Source: Dyadobacter arcticus (GTDB taxonomy: Bacteria > Bacteroidota > Bacteroidia > Cytophagales > Spirosomataceae). Taken from it: a stretch of DNA of 64,000 nucleotides. The notes under the pieces were generated by a model. It saw nothing but the letters and a program-made list of their open reading frames with translations. It was not told the DNA's origin and did no database searches. Each line of letters opens with the position of its first letter. Position 1 is the first letter of the stretch. The stretch lies in contig NZ_JAASQJ010000004.1 of assembly GCF_011762185.1 (NCBI RefSeq), positions 558,001 to 622,000 of the forward strand, read 5' to 3'. Both the position numbers and the translations under genes were made by a program. Shown here in pieces: positions 43,326 to 53,387 of this stretch.

Positions 43326-45977
43326 TCATTCGGACCGCAGGCTCTTGACTGGGTCCATTCGGACCGCCTTTAAAGCTCTATAAAAAACTGTGATTAATGC
43401 GATCAAAAATGTGGATGCAAGCGTTAATATGAATACCCAAACATCAATTTTGATTTGGAACTTGAAATCCTGCAGCCAGCCGTTCATCACCCACCAAGCA
43501 ATTGGTGCGGCAATGGCGAACGCAATCAGGATCAGGGCCGAAAACTCCTTTCCAAAAATCCAGAGCACCTCGAAAATGCTGCCACCTAGTACCTTACGGA
43601 TGCCTATCTCCTTTGTTTTTTGGGCTGCCATAAATGAGACCAAACCATACAAGCCAAGCGCCCCGATGAAGATCGCGACGAAAGAAAATACCTGGATCAG
43701 TTTGAGCATACGTTCTTCGGTTTCGTAGAACCGGGCGATGCTTTCATCCAGAAACTGGGATTCGAAGATCTGATCGGGATATTTCGCCGTCCAGGCCTTT
43801 TCAATGGCCGACATGGTATTCTTTACATTCGCCAGATTCACTTTGATGGCCAGCACGGAGTAATTGGGATTGAAAGTGGTAATGGCTATGGCATTGATGT
43901 CTTCGTGGAAGGACCGGTCATGAAAATCTTTGACGACACCAACGATCGGGGCTACCATCGTTCCTCCATTTGCGGCAATGACCTTACCGATCGCTTCCTG
44001 AGGTGTTTTGAAATTCAATTTTCTGGTAAATGCTTCATTGACAAGAAACTCCCGCACTGAATCGGTCGGGAAGATATTTCTTCCTGCCGCAAGTTCCAGA
44101 CCAAAAGTGGTAATATAATCTGCGTCAGCAGCTTTGATGCTCGTCGGGAAACTAACCTCTTCCGATTGATTGTCAAACCAGATACTGTTATTCCACGCCT
44201 CCGAGGAAGCGGGTGCCGAAAAACAAAGTGATACTTTTTCAACACCGGCAATCGCTGAAATTTCGCTTTTGAGTGTCTTCAATTTTACATTCGTGCTATC
44301 GATGCCCAGTGGAAGCATGATGATAGCTTCTTTATCAAATCCCAGATTGGCCTGGTTGGCATACCGCATTTGATTGATAATCACTACCATCCCAATGATC
44401 AGGATCTGAGAAATTGCAAACTGGATCACGATCAGTATCCGGCGTGTATTGAAGCCGCCGATACTGGCTTGCGACATTTTACCTTTCAACGCGGCGATAG
44501 GCTGGAAACGCGCCAGGACAAGACCGGGATAAGAACCTGCGAAAAAGGTCACTATGATTCCCAATATTAAAATAAATGACAACAATAACCTGTCAGAAAA
44601 CAGATTAACGGACATTTTGGTATCAAAAAAGGAATTGGCGATCGGTAGGATCAGACATGCGAGAACCAATGCGATGATAATTGCAGCCGTTGAAATCACT
44701 AATGTTTCGGAAAGAAATTGCCAGAAAAGTTGCCCTTTACCGCCCCCCAAAACTTTCCGAACCCCAACTTCTTTGGATCTCTTGAACGCTTGTGCAGTCG
44801 CAAGATTGACAAAATTGGCGCATGCGGTGGCTATCAAAAACAGACCAATGACCGACAGGATCCATAAATTCCGCCTTTCCATCGGGCCGTCGTACCGGGA
44901 ATCAAAATGGACGTCCGCGAGCTGCTGTAACTTATAATGGTGCACGTTTTTATTCGTTGGCCGGTATCTTTTGACATAACCTGGGAACACTTTTTCAACC
45001 TGGGATACTGTTACACCGGGCCGTAACCGGACAAAACACTGCATCACATCCTGGATGCCACCCCACGAGTCATCGCTGGCCAGCCACGGACTAAATGCTT
45101 TCAAATTATTGTAGGAGACATAAATACCCGTTTTCCGGTCCGAATTTTCAGGCAGGTTTTTCAAAACCCCTGTCACGGTGAAAGCAATTTTGTTATCGAA
45201 CCAAAATACCTTTCCAATCGGATTTTCCTGGGCGAAATACTTTTCTGCGATCTTCTCGGTAATAATGGCCGTTCCAGGGGCCTCCAACGCCGTCGCCTTA
45301 TTACCTTGTAGTAACGGAAAGTTGAAAATCTCAAAAAAATCAGATTCTGCAAATGCCAGATCATCCTTAAACTTCCTGAGCTCCTTTCCATTCTTTAGTG
45401 TAATGAGTGACTCTTCGAAAGTCGCGATCCGGGCAACTTTTTCTCCGAAAGTATAGTCGTTCCTGAAAACCTTGCCCAACGGAGCAGGTACACTTCGCTG
45501 GTAGTCGATATTGTCACGGTGCTGTTCGGTGACGATCCGGTATATCCTGTCGGAATCCGCGTGAAAATTATCAAAACTCAGGTGGTATCGCACCAACATA
45601 AAAATCAGGATCGCGCAGCTCATTCCCAGTGCAAGTCCCGCAATGTTGATCAGGGTGTATGCCTTGTTACTTTTCAGGTTTCTCGCTGCGACTTTCATGT
45701 AATTACTAAGCATGGCTATTGGGTTGGATTTTGAAAAATCGGCTGAATAATGTGGTAGGCGGCCCGGTTCCGCGATTCTCCGCCAAAGCCGGGGATGGAT
45801 CAGAAGCATTATATCCAGTAGGTAAAGCCATTGCGCCGGCATGCGGCCTAAACGCGTACACCGTTGTTGGAACAGTTCAAAAAGGTCGCCAAGGATTTCC
45901 TCACGCAGGTGCGGGGCAGCGATCCTTTCAATGAGACGTTCGGCCCAGCGTGGTGGCAAATAGTTTGAAGATTTCAT
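43326..45977 (-). CDS. FtsX/MacB-type ABC permease with N-terminal prefix domain
   Basis: 883 residues from the ATG at 45977. Residues about 10-80 form the 'permease prefix' domain of Bacteroidota transporters (PPRWAERLIERIAAPHLREE, ILGDLFELFQ). Two MacB-like periplasmic domains and two FtsX domains follow (LNIAGLALGMSCAILIFMLV, RSKEVGVRKVLGGGKGQLF, KTKEIGIRKVLGGSIFEVLW), with about eight membrane helices. It starts 1 nt after the stop of the PadR gene, so PadR probably regulates it. No ATPase gene is adjacent; one must be supplied elsewhere. Confidence 0.92.
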   Translation of the reverse strand: MKSSNYLPPRWAERLIERIAAPHLREEILGDLFELFQQRCTRLGRMPAQWLYLLDIMLLIHPRLWRRIAEPGRLPHYSADFSKSNPIAMLSNYMKVAARNLKSNKAYTLINIAGLALGMSCAILIFMLVRYHLSFDNFHADSDRIYRIVTEQHRDNIDYQRSVPAPLGKVFRNDYTFGEKVARIATFEESLITLKNGKELRKFKDDLAFAESDFFEIFNFPLLQGNKATALEAPGTAIITEKIAEKYFAQENPIGKVFWFDNKIAFTVTGVLKNLPENSDRKTGIYVSYNNLKAFSPWLASDDSWGGIQDVMQCFVRLRPGVTVSQVEKVFPGYVKRYRPTNKNVHHYKLQQLADVHFDSRYDGPMERRNLWILSVIGLFLIATACANFVNLATAQAFKRSKEVGVRKVLGGGKGQLFWQFLSETLVISTAAIIIALVLACLILPIANSFFDTKMSVNLFSDRLLLSFILILGIIVTFFAGSYPGLVLARFQPIAALKGKMSQASIGGFNTRRILIVIQFAISQILIIGMVVIINQMRYANQANLGFDKEAIIMLPLGIDSTNVKLKTLKSEISAIAGVEKVSLCFSAPASSEAWNNSIWFDNQSEEVSFPTSIKAADADYITTFGLELAAGRNIFPTDSVREFLVNEAFTRKLNFKTPQEAIGKVIAANGGTMVAPIVGVVKDFHDRSFHEDINAIAITTFNPNYSVLAIKVNLANVKNTMSAIEKAWTAKYPDQIFESQFLDESIARFYETEERMLKLIQVFSFVAIFIGALGLYGLVSFMAAQKTKEIGIRKVLGGSIFEVLWIFGKEFSALILIAFAIAAPIAWWVMNGWLQDFKFQIKIDVWVFILTLASTFLIALITVFYRALKAVRMDPVKSLRSE

Positions 45978-45978
45978 A

Positions 45979-46308
45979 TCAATTGCCGAATGCAGTTTCT
46001 GAAATACCATCCCAAAGCTCATTGCGCACTCGTCGTGCCTCACGCAGCGCATGTTCGCCTGCCATTGTTATTATATAAAGTCGTTTACGTCGTCCGCCCC
46101 GTTCGGCCGAAGCCTCTCCGAACCGGGATTTGACCATCTTCTTCTCTTCCAGCCGCTGCATGGTCCGGTGCACAACACCCAGGCTCACGGGTCTGCCTAA
46201 ACGTTTATTTAATGCTTCCAAAATGGCCACACTGTAAGCGTCATCGTAAAGCATGGCAATCGATAGCAACACGACCTCTTCAAATTCGCCTAATTGGGTA
46301 CCTTTCAT
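45979..46308 (-). CDS. PadR-family transcriptional regulator
   Basis: 109-residue winged-helix repressor of the PadR family: LGEFEEVVLLSIAMLYDDAY, SVAILEALNKRLGRPVSLGV, VHRTMQRLEEKKMVKSRFGE, then GGRRKRLYIITMAGEHAL. PadR genes coupled to long FtsX-type permeases are frequent in this group. It has its own promoter (46329-46358) and is translationally coupled to the permease gene. Confidence 0.93.
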   Translation of the reverse strand: MKGTQLGEFEEVVLLSIAMLYDDAYSVAILEALNKRLGRPVSLGVVHRTMQRLEEKKMVKSRFGEASAERGGRRKRLYIITMAGEHALREARRVRNELWDGISETAFGN

Positions 46309-46328
46309 GTCTAATTTGAACTGGATTC

Positions 46329-46358
46329 CAAATATATCTTTTTACTTTGCATAGCAAA
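46329..46358 (-). promoter_or_regulatory. Promoter of the padR-permease operon
   Basis: On the minus strand TTTG (46358-46355) and TATATTTG (46336-46329), 18 bp apart, match the Bacteroidota -33 and -7 elements, 21 bp before the padR ATG. Confidence 0.65.
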
Positions 46359-47026
46359 TCAGAAGCCAGGAAATAAAATTGGTCCTAACTCGCTAGAATA
46401 GAAGATAATTGGAAATTAAAATTAAGTGTTTTGTCCGATTTTGGCCGCCTACTGTTCAGATTCGAACATTTGCTCGCATGGCTTATTCGGTTTAGATTGC
46501 TTGCCCGGCAGCAGCATCTTAAAGAGCCACGTTCTGTGCGGTTATAAACGTGACAAATTAATTATCGAGGCCGTGTTGATGGTACCGGGCTTTCATCCAA
46601 TAGGGGAGAACCATTGATTCAGGTGCATTTCTGGCTCGCCTTGAACAAATCCTAGGTAAATAATTAAGTGCTTCTCTCTAAGGATTCGGTTAAATACTCG
46701 ACTAATTATGAAAAAGGATCATTGAAACAGGAATTTGTAACCCTTATCGAAAAACAAAGGAATTTGTTCTCATAACAGGCCCTGAAATTAAGTAGTTTTT
46801 CTTCCATAACACCATGAGCTGACTAGGTGATGTAGAAGTACAATTTCCCGACGACTGACTAATGCAAATTCACCGGTTCGGAATTTGTCTTACAAAGTCA
46901 GTAGAGGGGTAATATTTGATACACTGAATTGTGAGATAACAATTTGAGACTGCGGATAAGTCGGTTGAGGTAAAATCGAGAGTCCAGGCTCAGCGTTGTC
47001 AGAAATGGAGGTTTTTTGCGACTGAG
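46359..47026. other. Gap without recognisable genes
   Basis: I found no coding region, RNA gene or repeat in this stretch on either strand. Short frames exist but none resembles a protein family. Confidence 0.4.
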
Positions 47027-47638
47027 TTATGATTTAGTCAGATCATCAGTAAAATGCTCAGTATGATTTGGTTGAGCAAATTTGTCGCTATTATATGCCT
47101 GAGAGGTGCCGCGTGGAATAGATAGGGACTTCCAGTTCTCACCCATTACCATTTTACCTATAAAAACGATTTGACCAATATGGTATGGATAATGAGCCAG
47201 TTGTCTATTAATTGCCTGAATAACTGTATGACCTTGATTTCGTATAAAAATCTCCTTATTTAAATCTACAATGCTGATTTCTTCAAGGGCTTTAAACAGA
47301 CATGCCCAACCACTATTCCAAATCTCAAATAATTGAGTTTTTGACTGAATATCATTTTGAAACTCGCTTTCCCGTTGACGCCAATCCTTTTCGCCATCGG
47401 CAGTAAGAAAGTCGGTCCACCTTGACAGCATATTGCCAGAGAGATGTTTTACAATAATGCCAATACTATTACTATCTGGATGAATTTGACTAAAAAGGGC
47501 TTCTTCGGGTAACTGATTAATGGTCTGCTCCCCTAACCACTTATAATACTGAAATTGTTTTTTAACGCTATCTAGATAGTCAGCAGATTGTGCATTGAAA
47601 GGGTTGTCAAGGGGACTTAGCATATAGTCTGAAAACAA
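47027..47638 (-). CDS. DinB-like protein, DUF1572 family
   Basis: 203-residue four-helix-bundle protein. NSIGIIVKHLSGNMLSRWTD carries the first metal-binding His and NRQLAHYPYHIGQIVFIGKM the other two, as in DinB/YfiT-like metalloproteins of the DUF1572 group. SLSIPRGTSQAYN is the typical C-terminal signature. Such proteins may act as thiol-dependent transferases; no substrate can be assigned. Confidence 0.85.
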   Translation of the reverse strand: MFSDYMLSPLDNPFNAQSADYLDSVKKQFQYYKWLGEQTINQLPEEALFSQIHPDSNSIGIIVKHLSGNMLSRWTDFLTADGEKDWRQRESEFQNDIQSKTQLFEIWNSGWACLFKALEEISIVDLNKEIFIRNQGHTVIQAINRQLAHYPYHIGQIVFIGKMVMGENWKSLSIPRGTSQAYNSDKFAQPNHTEHFTDDLTKS

Positions 47639-47843
47639 ATGGTAGATAATTACAAGAGCAATTCCGCATGAAAATACTCCATAATCTTACTTCACCTTAG
47701 TAGCAGCAAAGGATCAGGAACGAACTGGGCAAAGTGCGTTCTCCTTGTACAAAACCAAGAACTTTGCTAAAACGCTTCTCACCCTCTTGTTCTGTGTTCC
47801 GTCATTTAACATAAAAAGGGTTATCCGATTCCGAATTGGTCAA

Positions 47844-47859
47844 TCTCACGAAACCCTCG
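47844..47859 (+). repeat. Left half of a palindromic repeat split by the IS element
   Basis: TCTCACGAAACCCTCG, immediately left of the IS element, is the inverted counterpart (14 of 16 positions) of CGAGGGTTTTATGAGA at 50672-50687 on the other side of it. Confidence 0.65.
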
Positions 47860-47910
47860 TGGCTGTTGCACAACTGCAGTTCAAACTTCTTACGCTAGTT
47901 CAGGGTCGGA

Positions 47911-49442
47911 TCATGTGAACGAAAAACCAAATTCTGCACCCAGAAGACAGGTGAATCTGTCCAATTGCTCTGAGAGGTAATCTTTGGCCTTATGAAGGGC
48001 ATTTTCAGCTACCTTCTTAGGGTTACACTTCAAATATTTTTTAATATTAAAGGCAATCGCCGCCATCAGCATCGTTTTATGAGCGCCATCAATTCCGAGT
48101 ACGGGAATCTTGTCGAGCCCATAATATTGTGTTAAGCTGCCAAAGACCGGTTCGACTGTTCCCTGCCTCAGACCTTTCATGCGTTTCCCGGCTGTCGTGT
48201 GTTGGCGTAAATAAGCACGCTGATATTCTTCCTCATAGATCGTCTTTACAATTCTCTTCGTGCCAGCCTTTGGAATACATTCCTGTTTCAATGGGCATGT
48301 CGTGCAGTCACTTCTTGTAGTCCAGTATGCCTTTAGGGGCTTACCTTCTGCGCTGTACTCGAGAGACCGAAACGGTAACTTTTTCCCATTGGGACAAGTG
48401 TAGGAGTCTGTTTCCTTATTGTAATCAAAGCCATCCACCTGCGGTCTGAACTTTCCGAAGACTGGAATCCATCCAGTGATTTTGCGCTTTTCCAGGAATC
48501 GATAATTGTATCCGTTGGAATAGCCTGCATCAGCCATCAGGTCAGTTAGTCTCAGGTGATTTCTACTGAGTCTATCCTGCAAGACACTGATGATTCTAGG
48601 TAAGTATTGGCTGTCACGACCGTCAGCAAAGTCGGCTTGGATATGACTTATCACCCCATGGGCAGCATCAACAGACATTGAACAATGATAATTGAATTTT
48701 CTCGTTTTGCCTGGTTTAATGGAGATTCTGGCATCTGGATCACGCGGGTTGTAATGTGTTTTATTGCTTAATAGCTGCGCTTTTCATTATTGGCACCCAG
48801 CCGATTTGACTTGGTAGCCTTTAAATTGTCTTGGTGCTTTGCCAGGCGTTTAAGTTGATTAGGATTCGCAGTCATAGCGGTCTTGTTACCTTGGTCACCT
48901 TCCTTTTCACCCCTATTGTCGGAGTCGACTGCTGTAAGATGCGCTTTAATTGACTGTGCCGGAACCCTCAATTCAAGGTTTTCTATTGATGCATTTGCTT
49001 TCACAGGTGCAGAATCGACGGCATGAGTGTGACCGGATACCATTCCTTTTTCAACGCACATGGCAAAGACCTTATCAAACAACGACTCGAAGAGCAAAGC
49101 GGGATATAGTTGCCTGGTCCGGCTAACAGTAGAGTGCCAAGGTAACGGTTCGTCAATATCATAGCCGATGAAGTACAGAATATCCATCCGCATTGAGCAA
49201 TGCTCTAACAGACGACGATCAGATGTGATATTTTCCAGATAGCCTGTCAGCATCAATTTGAAGAAAACGACGGGATCAATTGATGGATTCCCCGTTTTGC
49301 CATACAGCTCGCGAGTGTCCCTGTATAAAAATTGCAAATCGAGCGTTTCGCTGAGCCTGCGATAGAAATTTTCCTTAGGAACGCGATCTGAAAGTTGGAA
49401 GCTGATGAAGAGCTTTTCCGAGTAATTTTTCCTTCCTTGCAT
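47911..49442 (-). pseudogene. IS1182-family transposase, one frameshift
   Basis: The first part (49442-48768, 224 residues) has the DUF772-type N-terminus: FYRRLSETLDLQFLYRDTRE, GNPSIDPVVFFKLMLTGYLE, and the catalytic-domain start GHTHAVDSAPVKANAS. The second part (from 48678, open upstream in frame to beyond 48770) reads AQLLSNKTHYNPRDPDARIS, then SVDAAHGVISHIQADFADGR, LMADAGYSNGYNYRFLEKRK, RQGTVEPVFGSLTQYYGLDK. The frames join at GAAAAGCG near 48786, where one more A (or a -1 slip) gives NEKAQLLSNKTHY, as in intact relatives. Otherwise full length, about 510 residues. Confidence 0.88.
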
Positions 49443-49536
49443 TCCTGAAGTTACGAAAAAATTAGGTGTTCGAAAAGGGCGAAAATCGGCTAATTTAAAA
49501 ATTAGAAAACATTTATCAGGTAAAAGTCGAACACAA

Positions 49537-50499
49537 ATGAAATGCGAAAGCTGCAGAATAAATGATGTTGAGGTTGAAGAACTGGCTGATGAAGGAGAAA
49601 ACCCCTACTACTTATGTGATCCGTGCTATGAAAGGTTGTTAAATAAGGCACTTAGGCCTCTGGAGTTTTTCAACCTCGCTGCAATACATGGGCACGGTTA
49701 CTATTTACATGATGATTTCTATGACTATGAAACAGGCAATGCTACCCAACCACACATTGAGGTGATTGACGCAGGCAATTACCCGTTTCCTGACTTAGAG
49801 CAAATCAAAAATGACCTGAATCGCCTAATTGACTTATCATTTGTTCAATATATTACAGACGACATCATTATCGAACGGCTTTCCAATTTTGAGAAAACTG
49901 AAGTCATGAAGATAGTTGCCGAGAAGGTACTATACAATCGTGCAATCAACTACAAGGCGTACGAAATTGTTGGTAAGGTGGTAGGATTGGAGGCAGCAGG
50001 CTGGATTAAAAGTGAATGGATCAGCCGACGAGAAAACGAACTTTCAATCTTCGCAGAGGCGCTGGCAAAATGCCTACTATTTGAAGAGGCATTCGCGATC
50101 ATTACGACAGAGCTTGAGAATGGCGATGATAAGTTTTTATCCGAAAATGTTTCAGCTCTAATCTATTTTAAAAATGAGAGGACGCTCGACTGGATAGAGA
50201 AGGTCAGCCACCGGATCACAAACGTCTCGTCTTTTTGGGGACAGCTCGCAGCGAGTTCAGAATTTAACTGGGAGCGGGCAACACAATGGCTAAGAAATGG
50301 TAGGCCTCTAAGTCTGATAGCTCTTGACGGTTTAATTTTTTGTACTAGTGCAGGAAACAGACAAAATCAATCTCTATGGCTGCGGGCCTTAGATCCGCGA
50401 CTGGAAGGCGGCCCTAGCTCAGAAGTCATTGCTAATACGCTTCAAGAATATTTAAACGTGGATAGTGTTCCAAGAACAAAAAATGCGGTAAGTGCATAA
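49537..50499 (+). CDS. Zinc-finger-like hypothetical protein, passenger of the IS element
   Basis: 320 residues of unknown function. The N-terminus has two Cys pairs (MKCESC, YYLCDPC) that could bind zinc. LRPLEFFNLAAIHGHGYYLH and DDFYDYETGNATQP follow. The rest is helical and HEAT-like, with acidic helices. No membrane segment or signal. It diverges from the transposase (94 bp between starts); the gap has an inverted repeat GTGTTCGA (49466) / TCGAACAC (49527) that may bind a regulator. It lies inside the IS ends, 102 bp from the right one. Whether the element normally carries it or captured it from a host cannot be told here. Confidence 0.7.
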   Translation: MKCESCRINDVEVEELADEGENPYYLCDPCYERLLNKALRPLEFFNLAAIHGHGYYLHDDFYDYETGNATQPHIEVIDAGNYPFPDLEQIKNDLNRLIDLSFVQYITDDIIIERLSNFEKTEVMKIVAEKVLYNRAINYKAYEIVGKVVGLEAAGWIKSEWISRRENELSIFAEALAKCLLFEEAFAIITTELENGDDKFLSENVSALIYFKNERTLDWIEKVSHRITNVSSFWGQLAASSEFNWERATQWLRNGRPLSLIALDGLIFCTSAGNRQNQSLWLRALDPRLEGGPSSEVIANTLQEYLNVDSVPRTKNAVSA

Positions 50500-50661
50500 T
50501 TGACTCCTTATCAACAATCTATCCAAATTGACACGTTGATACCACAACGACTACTTCATGCACTAATAAAATCCATTATAATAACTACGCAATCAAATAC
50601 CGAGTTGTGCAACAGCCACGTCCGAAATTTGCAACAAATCATATTTACAGCGAGATGTGCA

Positions 50662-50687
50662 GTCTCACGTTCGAGGGTTTTATGAGA
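50662..50687 (+). repeat. Palindromic intergenic repeat, copy a (right half)
   Basis: GTCTCACGTTCGAG (50662-50675) followed by GGTTTTATGAGA (50676-50687). The matching left arm lies beyond the IS element at 47844-47859. Confidence 0.7.
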
Positions 50688-50733
50688 AATTGGGAATCTG
50701 TTGAAAAAATTGAAAATCTACCAGATTAGTCAG

Positions 50734-52113
50734 TTATCTGATTTTTCTGACCAGAGCGCGCATGTCCTCAATTTGTATCTCAAATCCATCTACTTTTCCG
50801 GAGGTGTCTTTGGTAAATACATGATTGTTCGGAAATACTTCATAACAAATAAATTGGCCAGAAGAAGTAAAATGCATCTGCCATGCATCAGGCATCCTGC
50901 TGTCTTTTAAGTATAGTTTACCATCCTTGTTATAAATTTCAAGTTTTGTCGGAGAGCCCCCTTCGGCAAAACCATACATGCCAACATATTTGCCCATTTC
51001 CTGTGCACTGACTGAAATGTCCTTCACATTTGCCTTTTGGGCGGCCAGGCTGGCGGCAAAAAGCGATGGGGTCATTGTGTTCTTATCGGATCCATTGCTC
51101 AGCATGGTTACATACACATCTTCGGTCGGCAGGTATATCTCAAAAGATGAAAAACCGTTGATATTTCCGCTATGCTGCCATGCCTGACCATCTGCAAGCG
51201 GCTGTAATCCAAAGCCAAACCCGTAATTTGTTTTTTCGCCGTTGCTTAATGTAAAAGGTGTAACTGCCTGTTTGAAAGTTTCAGGTTTCAGTATCTTATT
51301 TTCAATCAATCCCTTTTGCCATTTAAACAGGTCATCCACCGTCATCATCAAAGCACCCGCCGAATAGGTCGCTGATGCATTCAGGTATTCAGCATTGCTC
51401 ACAGTAGTATCGGACATTCCGGAATAACCTTTTACCCTGTTTTTTACGATTGTTAAGGGGTAGTCGAAAAATGCGTGATCCATTCCAAGAGGTTTGAAAA
51501 TATTCTCTGTTAAGTATTCAGCGTAAGATTTTTGGCTCATTTTTTCAATGATAAAACCAAGTAAAATATATCCCGAGTTGCTATAATGATATCCAGTGCC
51601 GGGAGAAAAATCGAATGGTTGATTTTTGAAAATCGCGATAATATCAGCCGGTTTATTGTCCTTTTTACCCAAGTCCACATCAGGGTGTTCAATCTCCGTA
51701 TAGTTTTTTATTCCGGAGGTATGCGACAGCAGATTTGCAATTGTGACTGTCTGGCCGTTTGTGGGGTAGTCGGGAACATACTTTTTTATGTCATCCTTCA
51801 GATCTAACAGCCCTTTTTCGGCCAAATGCAAAATGGCCACGGCTGTAAATTGTTTGGTCAGCGAAGCAATGCGAAACACGTGCGCAGTCGTCATGGGCAC
51901 ATTCAATTCCAAGTCAGCCATGCCAAATGCTTTTTTGTAAATAACTTCCCCTTTTTTGGACACCAGCATGGCACATCCGACGCTGTTGTTTTTAAACTTC
52001 GCAGCCAGCAATCGATCCAGCGTTTGTGTAAGCTGCTTACCTTCTGGAAATGATTGTGCGGTTGCGCAAAAAGCAATGGACATAAACAGCAGCAAGTTCG
52101 GTAGAAATTTCAT
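50734..52113 (-). CDS. Secreted beta-lactamase-like serine hydrolase
   Basis: 459 residues. Signal peptide 1-19 (ending CATAQ). The serine beta-lactamase/class C-like domain has SLTK (SxxK nucleophile, about residue 88-91), YSN (YxN) and HSGNINGF in place of KTG. The last ~100 residues form a small beta-rich domain (MGKYVGMYGFAEGGSPTKLE). Probably a periplasmic or outer-membrane-associated peptidase or esterase; true beta-lactamase activity is unlikely for this group. Confidence 0.9.
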   Translation of the reverse strand: MKFLPNLLLFMSIAFCATAQSFPEGKQLTQTLDRLLAAKFKNNSVGCAMLVSKKGEVIYKKAFGMADLELNVPMTTAHVFRIASLTKQFTAVAILHLAEKGLLDLKDDIKKYVPDYPTNGQTVTIANLLSHTSGIKNYTEIEHPDVDLGKKDNKPADIIAIFKNQPFDFSPGTGYHYSNSGYILLGFIIEKMSQKSYAEYLTENIFKPLGMDHAFFDYPLTIVKNRVKGYSGMSDTTVSNAEYLNASATYSAGALMMTVDDLFKWQKGLIENKILKPETFKQAVTPFTLSNGEKTNYGFGFGLQPLADGQAWQHSGNINGFSSFEIYLPTEDVYVTMLSNGSDKNTMTPSLFAASLAAQKANVKDISVSAQEMGKYVGMYGFAEGGSPTKLEIYNKDGKLYLKDSRMPDAWQMHFTSSGQFICYEVFPNNHVFTKDTSGKVDGFEIQIEDMRALVRKIR

Positions 52114-52491
52114 ATACGTCCCGTTTAGTTAGTTTAAGCTAATTAATCGGATAATCGAAAATGAAAACTATACCAAAACAAAAACTCACTGAATAACAAT
52201 AAGTTATAAACTATAACTTAAAAAAAATGTCCGTTAGCGTACAGCATGTGTCCGCTTAAAGCTGGACTTTCATTTAACTGAGATTTTTGCCGAAAGGAAA
52301 AAGCACCTGATCAAAGTGTGGGTTTACACAGGTCTTGTATCCTACTAAGAAAGGCAAAGGTGTCAGTACCTTCATACAGGCTCAAAATTCTCTTTTTCCA
52401 TGACTCGTATAAAAAAAGAACTGGTGGTGAATTCGGATTTGTGGACTAAAGTAGCCTGATGATTTTTTCATAGGATCGCTGTGTCATAAAA

Positions 52492-52564
52492 CGTCCAAAC
52501 AATGCGCTGAGATTTTGGCGCGAATGGGAGGGATGACTGTCTCACGCTCGAGCATTTTGAGACA
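52492..52564 (+). repeat. Palindromic intergenic repeat, copy b
   Basis: Left arm TGTCATAAAACG (52492-52503), right-arm hairpin GTCTCACGCTCGAG (52539-52552) with CATTTTGAGAC (52553-52563). It lies in the 500-bp gap 52114-52613, which otherwise holds nothing recognisable. Confidence 0.7.
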
Positions 52565-52613
52565 TTGGAACGTAAAATCCAATATCTTCGGCTCTTACCT
52601 ATTTTTGATATAG

Positions 52614-53075
52614 ATGAAACTAAATTTAACATATCGATTAGCAACCGAAGCTGACTTGCCCCGTATTGTCGAAATGCTTTTAGATGATCCTTTCGGGGCG
52701 TTAAGAGAAAAAGTGGAGCTAGGAAATATTCAACCCTACCTCATTGCTTTCAAGAATATCCGGGAAGAAAAGAACCACGAGCTGACAATCATTGAGTTGG
52801 ATGGTGAAATTGTAGGAACATATCATTTAACGTTCAATCAATACCTCACGCACCAAGGTGGATTAAGGGCGCAAATAGAAGCAGTAAGAGTAGCATCAGA
52901 TTATCGTGGTAAAGGTGTCGGCAGACAGATGTTCAATTATGCAATTGACCGTGCAAGAGAGAGAGGTTGTTATCTTGTGCAATTAACCACTGACAAAAAG
53001 CGACCCGAGGCATTAAAGTTTTATTATGAATTAGGGTTTGTAGACAGCCATGAAGGAATGAAGCTTAAAATCTAA
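52614..53075 (+). CDS. GNAT family N-acetyltransferase
   Basis: 153-residue single-domain GNAT protein. LTYRLATEADLPRIVEMLLD begins the fold, the acetyl-CoA loop is VASDYRGKGVGRQMFNYAID, and the C-terminal strand is ALKFYYELGFVDSHEGMKL. It stands alone between two copies of the palindromic repeat. The acceptor is unknown. Confidence 0.92.
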   Translation: MKLNLTYRLATEADLPRIVEMLLDDPFGALREKVELGNIQPYLIAFKNIREEKNHELTIIELDGEIVGTYHLTFNQYLTHQGGLRAQIEAVRVASDYRGKGVGRQMFNYAIDRARERGCYLVQLTTDKKRPEALKFYYELGFVDSHEGMKLKI

Positions 53076-53102
53076 TAATGTTAGGAGCGAATTAAGTGCC
53101 AG

Positions 53103-53189
53103 TCTCATAAAACGTCCCCATCTGTGCGACTAGCATAGACCCCTCATGAGCAAAGGAATGAGCGTCTCACGTTCGAGCGTTTTGTGAGA
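53103..53189 (+). repeat. Palindromic intergenic repeat, copy c (most complete)
   Basis: Left end TCTCATAAAACG (53103-53114) and right end CGTTTTGTGAGA (53178-53189) are inverted repeats with 11 of 12 matches. The right arm also forms its own hairpin, TCTCAC (53165) with GTGAGA (53184). Total about 87 bp. It sits in the 312-bp gap 53076-53387. Confidence 0.75.
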
Positions 53190-53387
53190 GTTTGGCTAAG
53201 TCATTTCGAATTTACTTAGCGATCTAATCACCAACTAATGCCCTTGCGGAAATTAAAAAGCGGACACGGCTGTCCGAAACCGTACGACAAAGTCGAAAAA
53301 AGTGGCTCTTATGAGTATCCAGAGCCGGTTTCTAATCTTGGTATGATAGTTGACTTTCTTTCAGAGGGATCACGCTAAACTATTTCC

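Larger units (their letters stand above)
47858..50620. mobile_element. IS1182-like insertion sequence with a passenger gene
   Basis: The ends are perfect 18-bp inverted repeats, CGTGGCTGTTGCACAACT at 47858-47875 and its complement at 50603-50620. Between them lie a frameshifted IS1182-type transposase gene (minus strand) and a divergent 320-residue gene (plus strand). The transposase ends 53 bp from the left terminus. The flanks are the two halves of one palindromic intergenic repeat, which independently fixes the insertion boundaries. Only CG is possibly duplicated at the target. Confidence 0.8.

Noticed and set aside
46426-46617. 63-codon frame in the gap upstream of padR
   Set aside because: No start context, no domain pattern, and amino-acid content typical of random sequence.
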